From Anaerolineales bacterium (GTDB taxonomy: Bacteria > Chloroflexota > Anaerolineae > Anaerolineales > Villigracilaceae), in the NCBI GenBank assembly GCA_020060625.1, contig JAGUZU010000034.1, forward strand, positions 1-64,000: a stretch of DNA of 64,000 nucleotides. The letters are read 5' to 3'. Position numbers and translations under genes: made by a program. Positions 16,065-25,213 of this stretch are shown piece after piece. The notes beneath the pieces are model-generated. The model ran no database searches, was not told the DNA's origin, and was given only the letters and a program-made list of their open reading frames with translations. Within the stretch, counting starts at the first letter, position 1, and every line of letters begins with the position of its first letter.

Positions 16065-17204
16065 ATGTCAACTCCTTTATCTTCCCCTCCCCGCAAACTC
16101 CACGTTGCCGTACTCTTCGGCGGACGTTCGGGCGAACATGATGTTTCGCTGATGTCTGCGCGTTCCGTTTTATCGGTGCTTGATCCCGAACGATACGATG
16201 TGACCCAGATCGGCATCACGCTCGACGGCAACTGGTTGACAGGCGCGAACGCGTTGGAAGCCTTTGAAAAGAATGACGTAAAAGATTTGGACCGCGTCAT
16301 CCCGCCGACTGAACCTGCTTCGCGCCAATCGCTGTTTGTTCTGCGCTCCACCAAAACGGGTGAGCGGCTTGAGACTCTCGCCAAAATTGATGTCTTCTTC
16401 CCCGTCCTGCATGGACCGTTCGGCGAGGACGGCACGATCCAGGGCTTGTTCGAAATGGCGGATGTTGCCTATGTTGGCGCGGGCGTGGCGGGATCGTCCG
16501 TCGGCATGGACAAAGGCATCTTCAAGGATGTGATGCGCGCGAACGGAATCCCAATCGTCGAATCGATCCTGCTTCTGCGAAGCGAAATCGAAACGGACAT
16601 GAACGCCGTCATCGAAAAAGCCGAAGCGATGAGCGCATATCCTCTCTTCACCAAGCCCGCCAACCTCGGATCGTCGGTTGGAATTACCAAATGCAATTCC
16701 CGCTCCGACCTCGCCGAAGGCTTGATGGACGCCGCCCGCTATGACCGCCGCATCCTCATCGAACGCGGTGTCGGCAACGCGCATGAAATTGAAGTCAGCG
16801 TGTTGGGCAACGAAGAACCGCAGGCATCCGTATGCGGCGAAGTCCTGCCGAGCCGCGAGTTCTACTCCTACGAATCGAAATATGTTGACGGCACATCCGG
16901 TCTGCTCATCCCCGCGTCGTTGCCGGATGAAGTGACCGAAAAGATTCGCGCATACGCCATCCGCGCCTACAAAGCCATTGACTGCGCGGGCATGGCGCGC
17001 GCCGATTTCTTCGTCGAGAAGGAAACAAACCGGATATATCTCAACGAGTTGAATACCATTCCAGGCTTCACTTCCATCAGCATGTACCCGAAACTCTGGC
17101 AGGCAAGCGGACTGGAATATTCAAAACTCGTGGATCGCCTGATCGAACTGGCGCTCGAACGCAAAGCCCAGCGTGACCACACCGAACGCCGGAGGATGGC
17201 ATGA
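16065..17204 (+). CDS. ddl: D-alanine--D-alanine ligase
   Basis: Ddl joins two D-Ala molecules for MurF. The 379-aa ATP-grasp protein starts just before the family signature VLFGGRSGEHDVS; later motifs are VLHGPFGEDGTIQGLFEMADVAYVGAGV, TKPANLGSSVGI, ARADFF and the C-terminal ELNTIPGFTSISMYP. Ser-Met-Tyr in this last loop is the usual D-Ala form rather than D-Lac. The ATG at 16065 is preferred; an earlier in-frame start would add a 22-residue extension encoded by repeat DNA. The stop overlaps ftsQ by ATGA. Confidence 0.94.
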   Translation: MSTPLSSPPRKLHVAVLFGGRSGEHDVSLMSARSVLSVLDPERYDVTQIGITLDGNWLTGANALEAFEKNDVKDLDRVIPPTEPASRQSLFVLRSTKTGERLETLAKIDVFFPVLHGPFGEDGTIQGLFEMADVAYVGAGVAGSSVGMDKGIFKDVMRANGIPIVESILLLRSEIETDMNAVIEKAEAMSAYPLFTKPANLGSSVGITKCNSRSDLAEGLMDAARYDRRILIERGVGNAHEIEVSVLGNEEPQASVCGEVLPSREFYSYESKYVDGTSGLLIPASLPDEVTEKIRAYAIRAYKAIDCAGMARADFFVEKETNRIYLNELNTIPGFTSISMYPKLWQASGLEYSKLVDRLIELALERKAQRDHTERRRMA

Positions 17205-18217
17205 GCGCCAAACGCAGCCAGACCCGCGCTGAACTCGTCCGCCGCAGGCGGGCGGAACGTGTTAACCGCGAACTCGAGCAGATCACGAAGCAGGCGCTCA
17301 AGCCCGCAGTCAAGGTCACTTCGCGCGCGCCCACCATTCCTCTTTCTGCTGTGCCGCAGCGCCAGCAGAAACGCCGCCGTTTCAACGTTGTGTTCGGCAT
17401 GCCGGAAATCCATCTGCACCGACCGAAATTTTCCATGCCGCGTTTCCATGCGAATTGGCGGCTGGCATCCTTCCTTTTTGCGCTCCTGCTTGGCACAGCC
17501 ATATACTTCGCGCTTACCCTGCCGTATTTCCACGTGCCAACCGCCACTGTGCTTGGCAATAACCGCTTGAGCAGGGAAGAGATCACCGCCGTGCTGGGAG
17601 TCACGGGTCAATCCATCTTTACCGTCCAGCCGCAGGACCTCCGCGCGCGATTGCTCATGAACTACCCGGAACTGCTTTCGGCGGAGGTAAATGTCTACTT
17701 GCCGAACCATGTTTACGTCACGGTGGTGGAGCGTCAGCCGCTCATCTTCTGGCAGCAGGAAGGCGAAGGCTATACGTGGATCGATCAAAACGGCGTGGCA
17801 TTCGTCCCGCGCGGATTTGTCGAAGGACTCATCCCGGTCATCGCGCGGGACGCGCCGCCCGCGGGCGCTCCATCTTTGGATGACCCTCTCAGCCCGCCGC
17901 CCTACATGACCCGTGAATTGGTGGACGCCATTCTCGCTCTCGCCCCGCTCGCGCCTGCGAACACGACCATGACCTTTTCCTCCGCCGGCGGCTTGGGCTG
18001 GACCGACCCGCGCGGATGGCGGGCGGCGTTCGGCAAAAGCGCGCGCGACATGCCTTTGAAGATGCGCGTGTATCAGTCGCTTGTGGATTCATTGACGGCG
18101 CAAGGCAAAACCCCCGAATACATCAGCGTGGTTTACCTCGATGGACCGTACTACCGCATGGCTGAAACCGAAACGGACGAATCAACCGAAGAACTGTTTG
18201 TGGACAGCGGACAATAA
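17201..18217 (+). CDS. ftsQ: cell division protein FtsQ/DivIB (POTRA domain)
   Basis: FtsQ links the FtsL/B module to the rest of the divisome. The 338-aa protein has a long, very basic cytoplasmic N-terminus (residues 1-85), one membrane helix (about 86-106), a POTRA domain (HVPTATVLGNNRLSREEITAVLGVTGQSIFTV onward, about 109-180) and an FtsQ beta domain. It starts with an ATGA overlap with ddl and ends two nt before ftsA. The long basic N-terminus may bind membrane or nucleoid, but that is only inferred. Confidence 0.88.
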   Translation: MSAKRSQTRAELVRRRRAERVNRELEQITKQALKPAVKVTSRAPTIPLSAVPQRQQKRRRFNVVFGMPEIHLHRPKFSMPRFHANWRLASFLFALLLGTAIYFALTLPYFHVPTATVLGNNRLSREEITAVLGVTGQSIFTVQPQDLRARLLMNYPELLSAEVNVYLPNHVYVTVVERQPLIFWQQEGEGYTWIDQNGVAFVPRGFVEGLIPVIARDAPPAGAPSLDDPLSPPPYMTRELVDAILALAPLAPANTTMTFSSAGGLGWTDPRGWRAAFGKSARDMPLKMRVYQSLVDSLTAQGKTPEYISVVYLDGPYYRMAETETDESTEELFVDSGQ

Positions 18218-18218
18218 G

Positions 18219-19463
18219 ATGGACGAAATTGTAGTCGGCATTGACGTAGGCACGACCAAGGTTTGCACCCTCGTTGGGCGCGTGGAGGATGAAAAGAACC
18301 TCCGCATTCTCGGCGTGGGCATCGAACCGTCTGAAGGCATCCGCAAGGGAATCATTGTGGACCTGCCCGCCGCGTCGCAAGCCATCAAACGTTCCGTCGA
18401 AAAAGCGGAAGGGACTTCCGGCTTGGAGATCACCACCGCGCTGGTCAGCCTCGCGGGCGCGCACGTCTCGTCCGTCAACAGCCGCGGCGCGGCGGGCATC
18501 CCCGGCGGAATCATAGACGTGTCAGACCTTGCGCGCGCGCTCGACCAGGCGCAGGCAATCGCCATCCCGCATGACCGCGAAATCGTGCATGTCATCCAAC
18601 GTGGCATTTCGGTGGATGGGCAGGAAGGCGTCAAGACGCCGGTTGGAATGCACGGTTACAAACTCGAAGTCGAAACGCACATCATCACCGCCGCCACCGC
18701 CACAGTGGATAACCTTCGTCAATGCGTCAGCGCGGCTGGGGTGGACATCCAGCAATTCGTCCTCAACCCGCTTGCCTCCGCTGAAGTGGTGTTGACCGAG
18801 CAGGAACGCGAAATGGGAGTTGCCGTCTGCGACATCGGCGGCGGCACAACCGACCTGGCGATCTACGTGGACGGCGACGTGTGGCACACGATGGTGCTTG
18901 CCGTCGGCGGCAATCACGTCACCCAGGATATCGCGCATGGTTTGCGTCTGCCGATTGCCCAGGCGGAGGAAGTCAAAAAACAGCAGGGATATGCCGTCAG
19001 GTCCGATGTTGGAAGCGAGGAGTATTTCCTCATCCGTCCGTTTGGCGAGGATCACGACATTCGCATCAATCGCCAGGACCTGGCTCACATCATCGAAGCG
19101 CGCGTCGAAGAAACTTTCCGGCTGATTCTTCAGGAGATCAAACGTTCCGGCTACGATGGGCTGCTCCCCGCCGGAATGGTGTTGACAGGCGGCACAGCCG
19201 CATTGCCCGGTATTAACCGGGTTGCAAGCGAAGTGCTGGGAATCCCCGTACGAACCGCGAGACCGGAAAACCTCAAAGGTCTCGTGGATAAGCTTTATTC
19301 ACCCGCATATTCGACCAGCGTTGGATTGTTGAATTGGGCGGTTGCAATGCACGGTCAGGATATTGCCCTTTCAGGCGGCGGAAGACGCCGCCGCAGATCG
19401 CGAGGAGAGAAAACCATGAATTTTGACGCCGTAAAAAATTGGATAAAACGATTGCTGCCTTAA
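18219..19463 (+). CDS. ftsA: cell division protein FtsA
   Basis: FtsA is the actin-like ATPase that tethers FtsZ to the membrane. The 414-aa protein opens VVGIDVGTTKVCTLVG (phosphate 1 motif), has the SHS2/1C subdomain (residues 80-165), the phosphate 2 motif VCDIGGGTTDLAIY near residue 203 and VLTGGTAALPG near residue 322. The C-terminus FDAVKNWIKRLLP is an amphipathic helix of the membrane-targeting type, preceded by a basic linker (GGGRRRRRSRGEK). The ATG at 18219 was chosen from the conserved N-terminus. Confidence 0.94.
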   Translation: MDEIVVGIDVGTTKVCTLVGRVEDEKNLRILGVGIEPSEGIRKGIIVDLPAASQAIKRSVEKAEGTSGLEITTALVSLAGAHVSSVNSRGAAGIPGGIIDVSDLARALDQAQAIAIPHDREIVHVIQRGISVDGQEGVKTPVGMHGYKLEVETHIITAATATVDNLRQCVSAAGVDIQQFVLNPLASAEVVLTEQEREMGVAVCDIGGGTTDLAIYVDGDVWHTMVLAVGGNHVTQDIAHGLRLPIAQAEEVKKQQGYAVRSDVGSEEYFLIRPFGEDHDIRINRQDLAHIIEARVEETFRLILQEIKRSGYDGLLPAGMVLTGGTAALPGINRVASEVLGIPVRTARPENLKGLVDKLYSPAYSTSVGLLNWAVAMHGQDIALSGGGRRRRRSRGEKTMNFDAVKNWIKRLLP

Positions 19464-19603
19464 GATTGACTCCTGTTTTTTCATAAATGGTCATGAAACA
19501 GATGATAACGGTCAATGAGAAAAGAATCACAAAGGTCATTTAAACCCTGTTAAAAAATCGCATTCTCGTTTAAGATTGGCACATTCCTTGCCAGGAGGAA
19601 CAA

Positions 19604-20761
19604 ATGGACACGAACAAACGAAACCTGCAAAACGAAACCTTCGCCCGCATTAAAGTCATCGGGGTCGGCGGCGCCGGTCAAAATGCCGTCAACCGCATGA
19701 TGGAGGAAGGCATTCAAGGCGTGGAATTCATCGCCGCCAACTCAGACGCGCAGGCGCTGACGCTCTCCCGCGCGCCCATCCGCGTGCGCCTCGGCGACAA
19801 GATCACGCGCGGTCTCGGCGCGGGCGGCGATCCCGAAGTCGGGCGTAAAGCCGCGGAAGAATCATCCGATGAACTTTACAACGTGATGAAAGGCGCGGAC
19901 ATGGTCTTCGTCACGGCGGGTATGGGCGGCGGCACAGGCACGGGCGCGGCGCCCGTTGTGTCACAGGTCGCCAAAGAGTGCGGCGCGCTGACCATCGGCG
20001 TTGTCACCCGTCCCTTCACCTTTGAAGGCGGCAAACGCGCGCAATCCGCCGAGGCGGGCGTTGCAAAAATGAAGGAACACGCGCATACGCTCATTTCCAT
20101 TCCCAACGATCGTTTGCTCCAACTGGCGGATAAAAAATCCTCCCTGCAGGATGCCTTCCGCATGGCGGATGAAGTCCTGCACCAGGGCATTCAAGGCATC
20201 TCCGAATTGATCACCATCCCCGGCTTGATCAACCTCGACTTTGCCGACGTCCGCGCAATCATGTCTGAAGGCGGCGCGGCGCTCATGGCGGTCGGTCACG
20301 GCTCCGGCGAAGATCGCGCCAAAACAGCCGCCGAGCAAGCCATCTCCAGCCAACTGCTCGACATCACCATCGACGGCGCGCGCGGCGTGCTCTTCAACGT
20401 CACCGGCGGACCGAACATGACCCTCTTTGAAGTTAACCAGGCAGCCGCCATCATCCGCGAAACGGCGCATCCCGACGTCAACATGATCTTCGGCGCGGTC
20501 ATTGACCCAGACATGGGCGACGACATCCGCGTCACCGTCATTGCGACGGGATTCGAACGCAGCGGAGTCCCGCGGCGCGCCCTCGAACGCCTCCCCCGGA
20601 CCGAGAAGCCTGTTCCCGTTTCGACGCCTTTCACACGCCCCAGCGAATCCGTGAGCGTCAACGCCGAACCCCGCTCCTCCTCCGGGATAAAATCGCAGCC
20701 CGCCCCCAACCTCAACAACGACGATCTCGACGTCCCAACATTTTTGAGAAACAGGCGATAA
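19604..20761 (+). CDS. ftsZ: cell division protein FtsZ
   Basis: FtsZ is the tubulin-like GTPase that forms the Z ring. The 385-aa protein has [17 protein letters not shown], the tubulin signature [10 protein letters not shown] near residue 107, [13 protein letters not shown] with the T7 catalytic loop, and a Pro/Ser-rich linker. It ends in [12 protein letters not shown], the conserved peptide that binds FtsA and other partners. A strong GGAGG (19594-19598) precedes the ATG. The 140-bp gap after ftsA may hold its own promoter, but no convincing one was found. A terminator follows at once. Confidence 0.96.
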   Translation: MDTNKRNLQNETFARIKVIGVGGAGQNAVNRMMEEGIQGVEFIAANSDAQALTLSRAPIRVRLGDKITRGLGAGGDPEVGRKAAEESSDELYNVMKGADMVFVTAGMGGGTGTGAAPVVSQVAKECGALTIGVVTRPFTFEGGKRAQSAEAGVAKMKEHAHTLISIPNDRLLQLADKKSSLQDAFRMADEVLHQGIQGISELITIPGLINLDFADVRAIMSEGGAALMAVGHGSGEDRAKTAAEQAISSQLLDITIDGARGVLFNVTGGPNMTLFEVNQAAAIIRETAHPDVNMIFGAVIDPDMGDDIRVTVIATGFERSGVPRRALERLPRTEKPVPVSTPFTRPSESVSVNAEPRSSSGIKSQPAPNLNNDDLDVPTFLRNRR

Positions 20762-20773
20762 GTAGAATTGAAA

Positions 20774-20816
20774 AGACCCCAAAGGCTGGAAAACCTTTGG
20801 GGTCTCTTTTATTTTG
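20774..20816 (+). terminator. rho-independent terminator after ftsZ
   Basis: A perfect 12-bp stem (20774-20785 with 20794-20805, AGACCCCAAAGG) with an 8-base loop, followed by CTTTTATTTT. It ends the dcw cluster. Confidence 0.92.
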
Positions 20817-20817
20817 G

Positions 20818-20823
20818 TAAAAT
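20818..20823 (+). promoter_or_regulatory. -10 element (TAAAAT) 7 nt before ATG 20831
   Basis: TAAAAT lies directly after the ftsZ terminator and seven bases before the start codon, with no ribosome binding site between. This spacing would place the transcription start at or next to the ATG. Confidence 0.5.
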
Positions 20824-20830
20824 AGACTTG

Positions 20831-21256
20831 ATGAAAGCCCAACTTCCCCACCCCACGCACTACTCCTACCTCCAACATCGCAGACAACGCAATCTGCAGA
20901 TCATCCTGCCCGTCGTTCTAAGTTCCCTGCTTTTCGTCGGCATGATCGTCCTGATCAGCCTTGCCACTTTCAAATCCGGCGGCGACGTGGGGCGCTGGGC
21001 GGCAATATCCACGATCTGGATCGTTATTCCGATCATGATTGCAGGATTGATCTTTCTTGCGCTGCTTCTCAGTCTTATCTATTTGATGGCGCGGGCGCTT
21101 GGGGCTTTGCCGCACTACACCGGCATTGCGCAGGACTACGCCTATAAAGCGCGCGGATATGTCCTGCGCGGGACGGAAATGTTGGTCAAACCCATCCTTG
21201 CCATGAACGGCTGGCTGGAGACTGCCAAGGCTTTTCTTGAAAGGATAACTCCATGA
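20831..21256 (+). CDS. hypothetical membrane protein, 141 aa
   Basis: Two long hydrophobic helices (about residues 22-44 and 57-85) lie between a basic N-terminus and an amphipathic C-terminus. No family is recognised. The ATG at 20831 is preferred over an upstream start that would read through the ftsZ terminator. It overlaps the next small gene by ATGA, and both end before a second terminator, forming a two-gene unit. A role in the envelope is plausible from its place after ftsZ but not shown. Confidence 0.65.
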   Translation: MKAQLPHPTHYSYLQHRRQRNLQIILPVVLSSLLFVGMIVLISLATFKSGGDVGRWAAISTIWIVIPIMIAGLIFLALLLSLIYLMARALGALPHYTGIAQDYAYKARGYVLRGTEMLVKPILAMNGWLETAKAFLERITP

Positions 21257-21444
21257 ACAAAAGCAGAGTGATTTTGGGCGGCGCGTTGATCGGCGCGTTG
21301 ACGGGTCTTATTGCCGCCCTGCTTCTTTCGCGCCGCGCCGAACGCCACGAACGCGAAACCGCCCTCACTACAGGAGAGGGACTGAAGATCGGCGTGCTGG
21401 TTTTCGGTCTGTTGAGGGCAATCGCCTCCCTGAATGACGATTGA
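21253..21444 (+). CDS. small membrane protein, 63 aa
   Basis: Residues 5-26 form one Gly/Ala/Leu-rich membrane helix (GGALIGALTGLIAALLL), followed by an Arg/Glu-rich stretch and a second weak hydrophobic stretch (KIGVLVFGLLRAIA). This resembles small YtxH-like proteins in layout only. It starts with an ATGA overlap with the preceding membrane-protein gene and is followed by a terminator. Confidence 0.6.
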   Translation: MNKSRVILGGALIGALTGLIAALLLSRRAERHERETALTTGEGLKIGVLVFGLLRAIASLNDD

Positions 21445-21458
21445 CCTGGCGTCTGAAA

Positions 21459-21500
21459 AAAAGACCGATAATCGTAATGGATTATCGGTCTTTTTATCTT
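21459..21500 (+). terminator. rho-independent terminator
   Basis: A 14-bp stem (21460-21473 with 21480-21493, AAAGACCGATAATC) with a 6-base loop, followed by TTTATCTTTA. It ends the two-gene membrane-protein unit. Confidence 0.9.
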
Positions 21501-21547
21501 TATAATGAGGATGCCCAAGGTAACATTTGTGAATCGAGGAGCGCCGG

Positions 21548-24500
21548 ATGACGGAATCTTCTTTTAAGGGGAGTGATTCGTTTCTTGAGTTTTTCAGGAA
21601 TCAGGATTCCGTCATGCTCATTGTCGAACCTTCATCGGGAAGGATACTCGACGCAAACCCCGCGGCGGAGGCGTTTTATGGATATACCCCGCCGCAGTTT
21701 GCCGCGCTCAACTTTACGGATATCCATTCGCTGTTGCCCGACTCTGGGAACGCAGGGTGGGAAACCTTCTTTGGCGGCAGCGGCGGCTGGCGCGCGCTTC
21801 TCTCCAAACATGCCGACGGCGGAACCCAAACGGTTGAAGTCAGCGTTTCCACAATTCATCTGGATGGAAAGCCCGCCCTTGCCTGCGTCATCCGCGATTT
21901 TCCGCCGCGCAACCGCCCATGGATGGGCGATCTCAGATTTCGCATGCTTGCGGAACATGTCCCCGCCGTGGTCTACCAATGCCTCAATGATGAAAAATTC
22001 ACCATCACCTACATCAACGACGCCGTTTTTCAGTTGACAGGCTACCCCGCAAAAGCATTCATGGACGGGGATATCAGTTTTTTCGATCTCTATCACCCCG
22101 ACGATATCTCCATTGCCACCTCGCCGTTTCGAAAGGATTTTCACATCACCTACCGCATCCGCCATGGATCGGGAGAATGGCATTGGGTGGACGAATGGGG
22201 CGCGGGGATGTTCGATGAAGATGGGCGGATCGAGTACCTCGAAGGGATCATGCTCGATATCACCCCGCAGAAACTTGCCGAAGAGGCGCTGCGTGAATCG
22301 GAGGAACGCTATCATTCCCTGTTCGACGGTATGATGGATGGCATCTATCGCAGCACCCACAACGGGAAATTTGTGGATGTCAACCCCGCCATGGTCAAAA
22401 TGTTCGGTTATTCCTCGAAGGAGGAGATGTTGGGGGTGGATATCAAAAATGAACTTTACTTCTCGCCCGAAGAGAGGGGAAGCCACATTCTGGATACGGG
22501 CAAGGAGGAAATCGAAGTCTACCGGATGCGGCGAAAGGACGGATCCGAGATCTGGGTGGAGGATCACGGCTATTACGTTCATGATGAGGCGGGGAATATC
22601 GTCCACCACGAAGGCATGCTGCGCGATGTCACCGAACGGGTCCGGGCGATGGAGGCGCTTCGCGAAGGCGGGAAACTGCTCAAAGAGTCGCAGGCGATTG
22701 CCAGGCTGGGTAGTTACCTGCTGGACGTCCCCTCAGGGAAGTGGAAAAGTTCGGATATTCTCGATGAAATCTTTGGAATTGACGAATCTTACGATCATTC
22801 GGTGGAGGGTTGGATCAACCTTATCCACCCGGATGACCGGGAGGAAATGCTCCGTTATTTCAATGAAGAAGTCATTGCAAAACGCGGCAGGTTCGACAAG
22901 GATTACCGAATCATCCGGCAGAACGACAAAGCAGAACGCTGGGTGCATGGCATAGGTGAGTTGGGGCTGGATGCCGGCGGGCGGGTGTTGACAATGAAAG
23001 GCAGCATTCAGGATATTACCGAACGCAGGCAAATGGAGGAGACCCTGCGCCAGCGGCTGATCGAATTGGAAATTTTATATAAGGTTTCCGCTTCCCTGCG
23101 CACTGTACAAACCTTTGAAGAAACCCTGCCCGTTTTGTTGGATGCGACGCTCTCCGCCCTGGGGACGGACGCCGGCGCGATTCTGCTTCATCACCCCGAT
23201 GCCGGGGAATTGCGCGTCGCATCGGCTCGAGGCTGGTTCACGCATATCCAACACATCCCTGTCAAGCCCGGCGAAGGACTGCCCGGCAGGGTCTTTCTCA
23301 CCGGTCAGCCGTTTTTATCCGATGAGTTTGCATGGGAGGCTTTGCCCTCATCTTTTGCGCACCGCCGAATTCCAGGCGGATGGGGCGGCGCCTGCCTGCC
23401 GATTCGAGCCGGGAACGAAATGGTTGGGGTATTGTTTGTGGCAGTGGAACTGCCGCGCCGGATCACCCCGGAACAAATGAAACTCCTGTACTCCCTGGTT
23501 GAAATTGCGGGGTCCACCCTGCATCGCGCCAGGCTGTATGACGAGACCGCGCGGCGCGCTGTGGAGTTTGCGTCATTGTATGAAACAAGCCGGACGCTAT
23601 CCGAACAGATGGACTTGAAAACGTTGTTGCAGTTCATCGTGGATACGGCGAAAAAAATGCTCGATTCCGAATCCAGCGGCATATACTTGTACGACCCGTC
23701 CGCTCAAGAGTTGGAACTAACCGTGGACACAAAATCCTACCTTGACAGGGGATCGCGCATAAAGATCGGCGAGGGAGCGGCGGGGCGCGTGGCGCAAACC
23801 CGCGCGCCGCTTCGCATCGATGATTATTCCGCATGGGAAGGACGTTCGCCCCAATACGAGGGCATTCCTTTGCGCGCGGTGCTGGAAGTGCCAATGCTGT
23901 ACGGCGGCGAACTGATCGGCGTTTTGACCGTTGACGAAATCGGCGATTCCGAGCGCAAATTCACAAAAGCGGACGAACGCCTGCTCTCGCTCTTTGCCTC
24001 GCAAGCCGCTGGCGCCATCCACTCGACGCGCCTGCGCGAAGAGGCGCTTGACCGCCTGCGTCATTTACAGACCCTCCGCGCAATCGACAAAGCCATCGCC
24101 TCCAGCCTCGACCTGCGCATTACGCTGAATATTCTCCTCAACCATGTTCTCGACCAACTGAATGCGGATGCCGCCGACGTCATGTTGATCCATCCTTACG
24201 AAAAAACCCTGCGCTATTCGGCGGGGCAGGGATTCAGGACGAACTATATCGAAAGCGCCGAAATTCGCCTCAACGACGACTTTGCGGGGCGAGCCGTCAT
24301 GGAGCGGCGCGTGATCAAAGTTTCCAACCGCGAAGACATTCGCGGAAACATCCCCTTTCACCGGCTCTGGGTCGAGGAAGACTTCGTTGATTACATCTGC
24401 GCCCCCCTCATTGTCAAGGGGGAAGTCAAAGGCGTGTTGGAAGTTTACGGGCGTTCCAAACTCAACCCCGGCAGCGAGTGGTTCGAATTTTTGGAAACCC

Positions 24501-25144
24501 TTGCCGGGCAGGCTGCCATCACCATCGACAACGCCCAGATGTTCGACAATACCCAGCGCGTCAACATGGAACTGGCAATCGCCTACGAAGCCACCATCGA
24601 AGGCTGGTCGCGCGCGCTCGACTTGCGCGAAAAAGAAGCCGAAGGGCATACCCGCCGCGTCACAGAACTCACCCTCGCGCTCGCAAAGGCAATGGGCATC
24701 AAGGACAGCGAATTGCAGCACATTCGCCACGGCGCCCTCCTGCACGACATCGGCAAGATGGGCATCCCCGACCGCATCCTGCTCAAGAAGGGAAAATTGA
24801 CGGAAAAGGAATGGGAGGAAATGCGCAAACATCCCGCGCTCGCGCATCAAATGCTGAACCCCATCCACTACCTGCGCCGCGCATTGGAGATTCCCTACTG
24901 CCATCACGAAAAATGGGACGGCTCCGGCTACCCCAATGGACTCAAGAGAGAGCAGATACCGCTCTCCGCGCGCATCTTCACCGTGGCAGATGTTTGGGAT
25001 TCCCTGATCAGCCCCCGCTCCTACCGCAAAGCGTGGACGAAAAAGAAGGCGCTGGCTTACATCAGGGAACAAAGCGGAAAACATTTCGACCCGCGCGTTG
25101 TCAAAGCCTTTCTGAAGTTGATTGACAATTCCAAAGACGCTTGA
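21548..25144 (+). CDS. PAS/GAF sensor with C-terminal HD-GYP phosphodiesterase domain
   Basis: A 1198-aa multidomain sensor. Order: four PAS domains (about residues 10-115, 125-235, 245-365 and 375-495, several followed by PAC segments such as GIMLDITPQKLAEEALRESEERY), three GAF domains (about 505-670, 675-835 and 840-1005) and an HD-GYP domain (about 1010-1195). Catalytic motifs are intact: LLHDIGKMGIPD near residue 1065, HHEKWDGSGYPNG near 1120 and ADVWDSL. HD-GYP proteins hydrolyse cyclic di-GMP. No membrane helix is visible, so it is probably cytosolic. A GAGGAG precedes the ATG. Signals sensed cannot be inferred. Confidence 0.9.
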   Translation: MTESSFKGSDSFLEFFRNQDSVMLIVEPSSGRILDANPAAEAFYGYTPPQFAALNFTDIHSLLPDSGNAGWETFFGGSGGWRALLSKHADGGTQTVEVSVSTIHLDGKPALACVIRDFPPRNRPWMGDLRFRMLAEHVPAVVYQCLNDEKFTITYINDAVFQLTGYPAKAFMDGDISFFDLYHPDDISIATSPFRKDFHITYRIRHGSGEWHWVDEWGAGMFDEDGRIEYLEGIMLDITPQKLAEEALRESEERYHSLFDGMMDGIYRSTHNGKFVDVNPAMVKMFGYSSKEEMLGVDIKNELYFSPEERGSHILDTGKEEIEVYRMRRKDGSEIWVEDHGYYVHDEAGNIVHHEGMLRDVTERVRAMEALREGGKLLKESQAIARLGSYLLDVPSGKWKSSDILDEIFGIDESYDHSVEGWINLIHPDDREEMLRYFNEEVIAKRGRFDKDYRIIRQNDKAERWVHGIGELGLDAGGRVLTMKGSIQDITERRQMEETLRQRLIELEILYKVSASLRTVQTFEETLPVLLDATLSALGTDAGAILLHHPDAGELRVASARGWFTHIQHIPVKPGEGLPGRVFLTGQPFLSDEFAWEALPSSFAHRRIPGGWGGACLPIRAGNEMVGVLFVAVELPRRITPEQMKLLYSLVEIAGSTLHRARLYDETARRAVEFASLYETSRTLSEQMDLKTLLQFIVDTAKKMLDSESSGIYLYDPSAQELELTVDTKSYLDRGSRIKIGEGAAGRVAQTRAPLRIDDYSAWEGRSPQYEGIPLRAVLEVPMLYGGELIGVLTVDEIGDSERKFTKADERLLSLFASQAAGAIHSTRLREEALDRLRHLQTLRAIDKAIASSLDLRITLNILLNHVLDQLNADAADVMLIHPYEKTLRYSAGQGFRTNYIESAEIRLNDDFAGRAVMERRVIKVSNREDIRGNIPFHRLWVEEDFVDYICAPLIVKGEVKGVLEVYGRSKLNPGSEWFEFLETLAGQAAITIDNAQMFDNTQRVNMELAIAYEATIEGWSRALDLREKEAEGHTRRVTELTLALAKAMGIKDSELQHIRHGALLHDIGKMGIPDRILLKKGKLTEKEWEEMRKHPALAHQMLNPIHYLRRALEIPYCHHEKWDGSGYPNGLKREQIPLSARIFTVADVWDSLISPRSYRKAWTKKKALAYIREQSGKHFDPRVVKAFLKLIDNSKDA

Positions 25145-25213
25145 CAATTCAGAACGCCTGTTCTAAAATCTCCCCATTCGACCCATCCCCGATTTAATGA
25201 TTGAGAACCGCTC

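Noticed and set aside
19464-19603. Dedicated ftsZ promoter in the ftsA-ftsZ gap
   Set aside because: A TTGACT at 19466 has no -10 at proper spacing; other candidates are too weak to report as a site, although a promoter here remains possible.
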